Positions 51,910-56,958 of a DNA stretch of 56,958 bases are shown in pieces. The DNA comes from Bacteroidota bacterium. Lineage in GTDB: Bacteria > Bacteroidota > Bacteroidia > NS11-12g > UBA955. The stretch is from positions 1 through 56,958 of the forward strand of contig JAGFIU010000049.1 in the NCBI GenBank assembly GCA_024103355.1, in the 5' to 3' direction. The notes under the pieces were generated by a model. The model was not told the origin of the DNA. It did not search any database and saw nothing but the letters and a program-made list of their open reading frames with translations. The position numbers and the translations under genes were made by a program. How positions within the stretch are numbered: position 1 is the stretch's first letter; the number at the start of each line of letters is the position of its first letter.

Positions 51910-54483
51910 ATGAAATTTTCCGGCAATAAGTTATATATTTTACTAGCAGCATTCGGTTTTATTATATCCAATATCATTAGTGCAGATGCACAGGAATTAA
52001 ATTCAGGCGAGATATACAAAGAAATTCAAAAACTTAACCAGTTCGGTTCTGTATTGTATATAGCAGCACACCCTGACGATGAGAATACAAGATTAATAAG
52101 CTATTTATCAAAAGGTAAACTTTATAGGGTTGGGTATCTTTCATTGACACGTGGTGATGGCGGACAGAACCTTATTGGACCGGAGCAAGGAATAGAACTC
52201 GGGCTAATCAGAACCAATGAGTTATTGCAAGCACGTTCTGTGGACGGAGCTGAACAATTTTTTACCCGAGCTTATGACTTTGGATATTCTAAGAATCCCG
52301 AAGAGACCTTCTCATTTTGGAATAAGGATTCAGTATTGCGAGATGTGGTTTGGGTTATAAGAAAATTTAAACCTGATGTTATCATCACTCGATTTCCCGA
52401 CACAGGAGAAGGTGGTCACGGACATCACACCGCTTCAGCAATTTTGGCCAAAGAAGCATTCAAAGCTGCCGCAGACCCCAATAGATTTCCGGAACAACTG
52501 AAAGAAGTAACAGTATGGCAAGCAAAGAAACTATTTTGGAATACATTCAATTTCGGAACTAATAATACGATTTCAGAAGATCAGTTTAAATTGGATGTAG
52601 GAACTTATGACCCAATTTTAGGAGTGAGTTACGGAGAGATTGCATCTCAAAGTCGTTCTAAACATAGTAGTCAAGGGTTTGGCACACCACTGGTTCGCAA
52701 ACCTATCTATGAATATTTTGTAACTTGGGAAGGTACCGAACCTAAATCTTCATTTTTGGAAGGAATTGATACAGGATGGGACAGAGCTATCAACAACCCT
52801 TCAAGAGCAAAATTAATTACACAAAAAGTTAATGAAATACTTACGAAATTTGATTTCACTGCTCCTTATAAATCCATAACAGCTCTTTATACATTGAGAA
52901 GCGAAGTTGAAAAAAATTATGAATTCACTTCTCCTACCCTCTTTTGGCTCAATAAAAAAATAGAAGCCATCAATAAAATTATAAGCCAATGTGCAGGTGT
53001 TTACTGTGAAATTACCTCCAACAAACAGAATCTTGTGCCCGGCCAAACTGCTGAAATTACTTTTTCTGTAATTTCAAGAATGCCCAATATACAGAGTTTT
53101 GAGTGTCATTTTAAATTTGAAAATATAAATATCAAAAAAGATATCAAGGGAAATTATTGGGATACGACTTTCACATATACAATCCCAACTTCATTGAATT
53201 TTGAAACTTCGCAACCTTATTGGCTAAGAAAACCAAGAAACAAAGGACTTTTTGCAGATGTTGATTTGAATTTATTGGGATTGGCAAAGAACCCTTCACC
53301 TTTCAAAGCGGAAGTATCACTAAACTTCAATACGCCTGATTTTTATATTACACAAAATCCCACACTCAACTACAAATACAACGATCCTTCAAAAGGGGAA
53401 ATAACCCAACCTGTATTTATAACACCGCCAGTTGTCATCATCCCTGAAACCGACAGAACATTTTTTCAACTTTCCGAAGTTAACAACCGTACAATAGAAA
53501 AGACTGTCAATGTAAAAGTAAAATGCTACGCAGAAACTTTCAAAGGAAACTTAATTGTAGAAGTGCCCGAAGAATGGCAATTGCTCAATACTCCTGATGA
53601 ACTCAAGTTAGATTTTTCGAGTGCAGGCAGTGAAAAGAATATCGAAATTAAATTGCGGTTATTTGAAAATCCCTCCCTTATCCAACAAAAAGGCAGCTAT
53701 AATGCTGTTATATCTTACTATGCACTTTCCCAAGGACAACAGTTAGATATCTCAGAAAAACGACTTTCTTATCCCCATATTCCCAATCTAATTCTTTATT
53801 CAAAAGCCAAAACAGAACTAGTACTATCCCCTATAAGCGTAGAAACAGCCGGAAAAATTGGCCGTATAGGATATATTACAGGGGCAGGAGATAAAGTAAT
53901 GGAAAGTTTGAAAGAAATAGGTATTGATATTTATGAACTCAGTGAAAGTGACCTCTCCAACCCTTCCATTCTTGGAATGTATAAAACTATTATAACCGGA
54001 GTTCGCGCATTCAATGTTCATTCCGAACTTAAAACACAAATGCCTAATCTGATGTCATTTGTGAACAATGGCGGGAGGCTCCTGGTTCAGTACAACACCA
54101 ACAACCGCTTAGCACCTCTGGATTTCAACATCGGACCTTATCCACTCACGATAACAAACAAACGTATTACAGACGAAACCGCCATTGTAACCTTTCTACA
54201 TCCGAATGACAAATTGTTGCAAGAACCTTTTAAAATCACTCCTTCCGATTTTAACAATTGGGTCCAAGAGCGTGGAATATACTTTGCGGGAGATAGGGAT
54301 CCTAATTATGTTTCATTGTTTTCAATGGCAGACCCAAAGGAAGCATCCAATGACGGTTCTTTAGTATATGCAAACTATGGCAAAGGGGGTTATATCTATA
54401 CAGGGTTGGTATTTTTCAGAGAGTTACCTGCAGGAAACATAGGTGCATACAAGATTTTCATCAATCTGATTTATAATCCGTAG
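51910..54483 (+). CDS. PIG-L (LmbE-like) deacetylase fused to C-terminal domains, secreted
   Basis: A large secreted protein of 857 residues. The signal peptide ends near SADAQ. Residues of about 45-300 are a PIG-L/LmbE N-acetylglucosaminyl-type deacetylase domain with the metal motif AAHPDDE, TRGDGGQNLIG and the downstream GHGHHTAS (H-x-x-H ligand pair), which suggests deacetylation of an N-acetyl sugar. Middle beta-rich segments (residues ~370-630) look like two immunoglobulin/fibronectin-type modules. The last part (YITGAGDKVMESLKEIGIDIYEL, NNGGRLLVQYN) resembles a ThuA/GATase-1-like fold. The long tail is common for Bacteroidota PIG-L proteins. The natural substrate is unknown. Confidence 0.85.
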   Translation: MKFSGNKLYILLAAFGFIISNIISADAQELNSGEIYKEIQKLNQFGSVLYIAAHPDDENTRLISYLSKGKLYRVGYLSLTRGDGGQNLIGPEQGIELGLIRTNELLQARSVDGAEQFFTRAYDFGYSKNPEETFSFWNKDSVLRDVVWVIRKFKPDVIITRFPDTGEGGHGHHTASAILAKEAFKAAADPNRFPEQLKEVTVWQAKKLFWNTFNFGTNNTISEDQFKLDVGTYDPILGVSYGEIASQSRSKHSSQGFGTPLVRKPIYEYFVTWEGTEPKSSFLEGIDTGWDRAINNPSRAKLITQKVNEILTKFDFTAPYKSITALYTLRSEVEKNYEFTSPTLFWLNKKIEAINKIISQCAGVYCEITSNKQNLVPGQTAEITFSVISRMPNIQSFECHFKFENINIKKDIKGNYWDTTFTYTIPTSLNFETSQPYWLRKPRNKGLFADVDLNLLGLAKNPSPFKAEVSLNFNTPDFYITQNPTLNYKYNDPSKGEITQPVFITPPVVIIPETDRTFFQLSEVNNRTIEKTVNVKVKCYAETFKGNLIVEVPEEWQLLNTPDELKLDFSSAGSEKNIEIKLRLFENPSLIQQKGSYNAVISYYALSQGQQLDISEKRLSYPHIPNLILYSKAKTELVLSPISVETAGKIGRIGYITGAGDKVMESLKEIGIDIYELSESDLSNPSILGMYKTIITGVRAFNVHSELKTQMPNLMSFVNNGGRLLVQYNTNNRLAPLDFNIGPYPLTITNKRITDETAIVTFLHPNDKLLQEPFKITPSDFNNWVQERGIYFAGDRDPNYVSLFSMADPKEASNDGSLVYANYGKGGYIYTGLVFFRELPAGNIGAYKIFINLIYNP

Positions 54484-54521
54484 AAAATTCAAAATTGAAT
54501 TTTTTCTAATTATCAAATGAC

Positions 54522-54529
54522 TATATTTG
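54522..54529 (+). promoter_or_regulatory. -7 promoter box (TATATTTG) of tRNA-Arg
   Basis: TATATTTG followed by CACCCCT, 20 bases before the tRNA. These 15 bases are identical to those at the rplU promoter. The nearest TTG (54495) is 24 bases upstream, a poor -33 spacing. Confidence 0.65.
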
Positions 54530-54549
54530 CACCCCTGAAAAGCCTATCC

Positions 54550-54623
54550 GCACCCATAGCTCAACAGGATAGAGCAACTGCCTTCTAAGCAGTAGGTTTC
54601 AGGTTCGAGTCCTGATGGGTGCG
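54550..54623 (+). tRNA. tRNA-Arg (anticodon UCU)
   Basis: A class I cloverleaf of 74 bases: a perfect acceptor stem (54550-54556 with 54616-54622), discriminator G at 54623, D arm GCTC/GAGC, anticodon stem ACTGC/GCAGT with loop CTTCTAA giving UCU (codon AGA), and T arm TCAGG/CCTGA around TTCGAGT. CCA is not encoded. It lies between a promoter and a strong terminator. Confidence 0.98.
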
Positions 54624-54625
54624 CA

Positions 54626-54659
54626 TAAAAAAAGGGAGTAACTCACTCCCTTTTTTTTT
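54626..54659. terminator. Bidirectional terminator between tRNA-Arg and the universal stress gene
   Basis: A seven-base-pair stem (54633-54639 with 54645-54651) with a five-base loop, flanked by A-rich and T-rich tracts. It starts three bases after the tRNA and also faces the 3' end of the minus-strand gene. Confidence 0.85.
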
Positions 54660-54679
54660 ACACATGTCTGAAGTGTTGT

Positions 54680-55576
54680 TTATTCAAAAAAGCTACCATA
54701 AGCCAATGTATATCCACCCTCTTTGGGGTTAATACACATTACAGGTATTCGCTGGCTTTGATTAACAATCTGTTGCGCATAAGAACCGATGATAAGCTCA
54801 GAAAAACCAACTTCTTGTTGAGTCATAATCATAATCAGATCCGCATCAATCTCGTTTGCGTAAGTAAGTGTTTCTTTAGCGAAATTATCAGGATACTTTT
54901 CTTCATCTAAGCTCTTAACAACATATTTAACATTATTTTTATCCAATATATCTTGAACGCTATTCACTGATGCAAAGAGTTTGGAACGGGTATATTCATC
55001 CTCAACATTCTCGAAAATAATATGGATTGTAGAATTAAACTTTTTAGCTAAATGTATTGCCCAAGTAACTTTTTGACGGGTTTCATATGTAGTATCAATG
55101 GGTAGTACAATTTTTTCATAGCCATTACCAATAGGTTTTTCTTTAACAACAACAACAGGTTGCTCACTAAACCTAATTACTCTTGAGGCATTAGACCCAA
55201 TAATTTGCTCCATTCCTGCAGCACCATTAGAACCCATCACAATACTATCATAATGGCCTTCATTGGCAATCCTTACAATAGTTCTATGTACCCTTCCTTC
55301 TTCAACTAACTTATTAATTTCAATGTGTTCTCTTGTTTTGATATCATTGATTATTTTATCCAATTTATTTTCAAGTGCTTCTCTAACTAGCCCTTCTTTC
55401 AATGGATTTGACCCAAATACAGATTCTAATAAATTATCTTCCACAATATGAAGTAAGGTAATCTTATTGTTATAGATTTTAGCAATTTTTACAGCATGAC
55501 CTAATGCATTTTCAGCTATCTCGGAAAAATCATAGGGTACCAAAATGGTATTGTTGTTTTCAATAGTATTTGACAT
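54680..55576 (-). CDS. Tandem universal stress protein
   Basis: A cytoplasmic stress protein of 298 residues made of two Usp domains in tandem. Domain 1 (to about residue 148) keeps the ATP-binding pattern G-x2-G with GSNASR (VMGSNGAAGMEQIIGSNASRV region). Domain 2 has the fold but a degenerate nucleotide motif (TQQEVGFSELIIGSYAQQ), so only one domain may bind ATP. It begins 30 bases after sucD with no promoter box between, so it is likely cotranscribed with it. The specific stress is unknown. Confidence 0.92.
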   Translation of the reverse strand: MSNTIENNNTILVPYDFSEIAENALGHAVKIAKIYNNKITLLHIVEDNLLESVFGSNPLKEGLVREALENKLDKIINDIKTREHIEINKLVEEGRVHRTIVRIANEGHYDSIVMGSNGAAGMEQIIGSNASRVIRFSEQPVVVVKEKPIGNGYEKIVLPIDTTYETRQKVTWAIHLAKKFNSTIHIIFENVEDEYTRSKLFASVNSVQDILDKNNVKYVVKSLDEEKYPDNFAKETLTYANEIDADLIMIMTQQEVGFSELIIGSYAQQIVNQSQRIPVMCINPKEGGYTLAYGSFFE

Positions 55577-55606
55577 ATCTTAAAATTTTAAATGTATAAT
55601 AAATAA

Positions 55607-56491
55607 TTAAGCGGTTTGATGTAAGGCTATTATCTCGGCCATTTTTGAACCAATTTCTGCAGGAGATTTAACTACATGAATTCCACATTCTGACATGATT
55701 CTCATTTTGGCTTCAGCGGTATCGTCTTTTCCACCAACAATTGCACCCGCATGTCCCATTCTGCGTCCGGGAGGCGCTGTTTGCCCGGCTATAAACCCTA
55801 CTACGGGTTTTGTTCCATTATCCTTAATCCATCTAGCAGCCTCTGCTTCCATGCTTCCACCTATTTCGCCAATCATCACAATTCCGACAGTTTCTGGGTC
55901 ATTCATAAATAATTTGACTGCCTCCTTGGTTGATGTCCCGATAATAGGGTCGCCTCCAATCCCGATAGCAGTAGAAATGCCCAATCCTGATTTCACAATT
56001 TGATCCGCTGCTTCATAGGTTAAGGTTCCTGATTTTGAAACAATACCAATTTTCCCCTTTTTGAAAACAAAACCGGGCATAATTCCAACTTTGGCTTCTT
56101 CAGGCGTAATAACACCCGGGCAGTTAGGACCAATTAATGTGCAATTCTTGCTTTTAATATAGGCACCCACTTGAATCATATCTTTTGTAGGAATTCCCTC
56201 CGTGATACAAACAATTACATTAATACCAGCATCGGCAGCTTCCATAATAGCATCGGCAGCAAACGGAGGTGGAACAAAAATAATTGATACATTAGCATTA
56301 GTTGCCTTCACTGCATCGGAAACTGTATTAAAAATGGGCTTATCCAAATGCTTTTGGCCTCCTTTCCCTGGAGTAACACCACCTACAACATTGCTTCCAT
56401 ATTCAATCATCTGAGAGGCGTGAAATGTGCCTTCCTTTCCTGTAAAACCTTGAACTATTATACGAGAATCTTTGTTAACTAATACACTCAT
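55607..56491 (-). CDS. sucD: Succinyl-CoA ligase (ADP-forming) alpha subunit
   Basis: The alpha subunit of the TCA-cycle enzyme that makes ATP from succinyl-CoA. It has 294 residues, the normal length. Visible family features are the Rossmann [13 protein letters not shown] for CoA binding, [33 protein letters not shown] and the phosphohistidine in [12 protein letters not shown]. The beta subunit gene sucC is not in the window. A promoter box with the same 13 bases as the acyl-CoA reductase gene precedes it. A Usp gene follows. Confidence 0.98.
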   Translation of the reverse strand: MSVLVNKDSRIIVQGFTGKEGTFHASQMIEYGSNVVGGVTPGKGGQKHLDKPIFNTVSDAVKATNANVSIIFVPPPFAADAIMEAADAGINVIVCITEGIPTKDMIQVGAYIKSKNCTLIGPNCPGVITPEEAKVGIMPGFVFKKGKIGIVSKSGTLTYEAADQIVKSGLGISTAIGIGGDPIIGTSTKEAVKLFMNDPETVGIVMIGEIGGSMEAEAARWIKDNGTKPVVGFIAGQTAPPGRRMGHAGAIVGGKDDTAEAKMRIMSECGIHVVKSPAEIGSKMAEIIALHQTA

Positions 56492-56524
56492 TTTATTGAT
56501 GTTTTATCTTTTTTTAATGTGTCG

Positions 56525-56532
56525 CAAAGGTA
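56525..56532 (-). promoter_or_regulatory. -7 promoter box of sucD (minus strand)
   Basis: CAAAGGTA on plus is TACCTTTG on minus, followed by CGACA, 33 bases before the sucD ATG. Confidence 0.65.
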
Positions 56533-56556
56533 CGAACTCCACAAGTAAAAAAAAAC

Positions 56557-56564
56557 TAATTTTG
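56557..56564 (+). promoter_or_regulatory. -7 promoter box (TAATTTTG) of the last gene
   Basis: An exact TAnnTTTG seven bases before ATG 56572, divergent from the sucD promoter 24 bases away. Confidence 0.5.
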
Positions 56565-56571
56565 AAGCCTG

Positions 56572-56958
56572 ATGAAAAACTTTGATGATTACAAAACTTT
56601 AATCGAGCAGTCAATTAATATTCTAGGGATTGATCCGATGCAAAGCCGTTGTAGCGAACCCGGTCAATGGCTACTTTTCAATGGCGACACAGAGATATAT
56701 GTTGATTTATGGGAGCAAAAAGAGATGACGGGTTGGCAATATTTCCAACCTGAGGGTTATACACTCAATATTTTTCAGGTTCTCGCACCCATCTGTTATT
56801 TACCCGATGACCCAAAATTAAGAAAACAGTTTTATGAAGAACTGTTAGAAAATAACCTAAATTTACTATTTGCAGCCTTTACTGTGAATACATCAGAAAA
56901 CATGTTAGCCGTTAAGTTTAGGCGAATTTGCAACTCCCTTAAACAAGAGGATATTATT
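56572..56958 (+). CDS. YbjN / type III secretion chaperone-like domain protein, truncated by window end
   Basis: This gene is cut by the window edge: 129 codons from ATG 56572 are visible without a stop. The protein is cytoplasmic by appearance. Its order of segments (QWLLFNGDTEIYVDLWE, then FQVLAPICYLP, then FYEELLENNLNLLFAAFTV) resembles the YbjN/type-III-chaperone-like fold, in which alternating strands and helices form a small alpha-beta domain. The family call is moderate and the function unknown. It has a promoter box only seven bases upstream of the ATG. Confidence 0.6.
   Translation, partial: MKNFDDYKTLIEQSINILGIDPMQSRCSEPGQWLLFNGDTEIYVDLWEQKEMTGWQYFQPEGYTLNIFQVLAPICYLPDDPKLRKQFYEELLENNLNLLFAAFTVNTSENMLAVKFRRICNSLKQEDII

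Noticed and set aside
1-56958. CRISPR arrays, prophage, integrases, insertion sequences, replication origin, rRNA genes, riboswitches.
   Set aside because: I read both strands for direct repeats, known gene families and structured leaders and saw none I could support.

Overview
The window is an AT-rich, gene-dense chromosomal segment from a member of the Bacteroidota. Three things in the sequence point there. About two dozen genes are preceded by the Bacteroidota-type -7 box TAnnTTTG, in a few cases with a TTTG -33 box about 19 bases upstream, and Shine-Dalgarno sequences are mostly absent. Three type IX secretion (T9SS) proteins are encoded: a Plug/DUF5103 protein, a PorW/SprE-like TPR protein and the PglZ-domain response regulator PorX. 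There are also many lipoproteins, a TonB-dependent receptor and a fused isobutyryl-CoA mutase (IcmF). I would not assign a lower rank. I see no insertion sequence, prophage, integrase, CRISPR array or plasmid gene. No gene-free stretch exceeds about 150 bases, so this looks like a stable core region.

Layout. 1-8.2 kb: a truncated amidohydrolase lipoprotein (-), an M48 protease/ABC-F/T9SS Plug operon (+), panB (+), and folK with a WbqC-like gene (-). 8.2-18.2 kb: a beta-barrel protein, an acyl-CoA reductase, rfbC, the rplU-rpmA operon with its terminator, acylphosphatase, an OmpA lipoprotein with rlmH, tRNA-Leu(CAA), a degenerate SGNH-like protein, then cca, a PRiA4_ORF3-like protein and miaA. 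18.2-25.5 kb (all -): lipoprotein, TonB receptor, tsaE, porX, a sugar-type oxidoreductase and an ABC exporter. 25.6-37.5 kb: gmk, a GT4 glycosyltransferase with icmF, a class A PBP with PorW/SprE, and a divergent M23 peptidase with a lipoprotein. 37.5-46.6 kb: an M16 protease, a [2Fe-2S] ferredoxin with IscX and a KdsC-type phosphatase, then a stress-type cluster (OsmC, DoxX-like, two AhpD-like proteins, SDR, DUF488) and a TPR protein. 46.7-57 kb: panD/flippase-like/rfaE2/BamA-like operon, a second ABC-F, a PIG-L deacetylase-like protein, tRNA-Arg(UCU), sucD with a universal stress protein, and a truncated YbjN-like gene.

How the genes fit together. Much of the content concerns the cell envelope: peptidoglycan synthesis and cleavage, T9SS, O-antigen and LPS sugars, outer-membrane barrels and lipoproteins. 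A second theme is translation and tRNA maturation (rplU, rpmA, rlmH, cca, miaA, tsaE, two ABC-F ATPases, two tRNAs). Cofactor and central metabolism is represented by panB, panD, folK, icmF and sucD.

I found no clear candidate for an unknown multi-gene system. The most informative signals are regulatory and architectural. The promoter box is extended by a following C (TAnnTTTGC) and often fixes the true start codon. Some leaders are extremely short. Two promoters interleave between tRNA-Leu and an orphan gene. A 15-base promoter/initiator is shared by rplU and tRNA-Arg. Three convergent gene pairs share a single TTAA as both stop codons.
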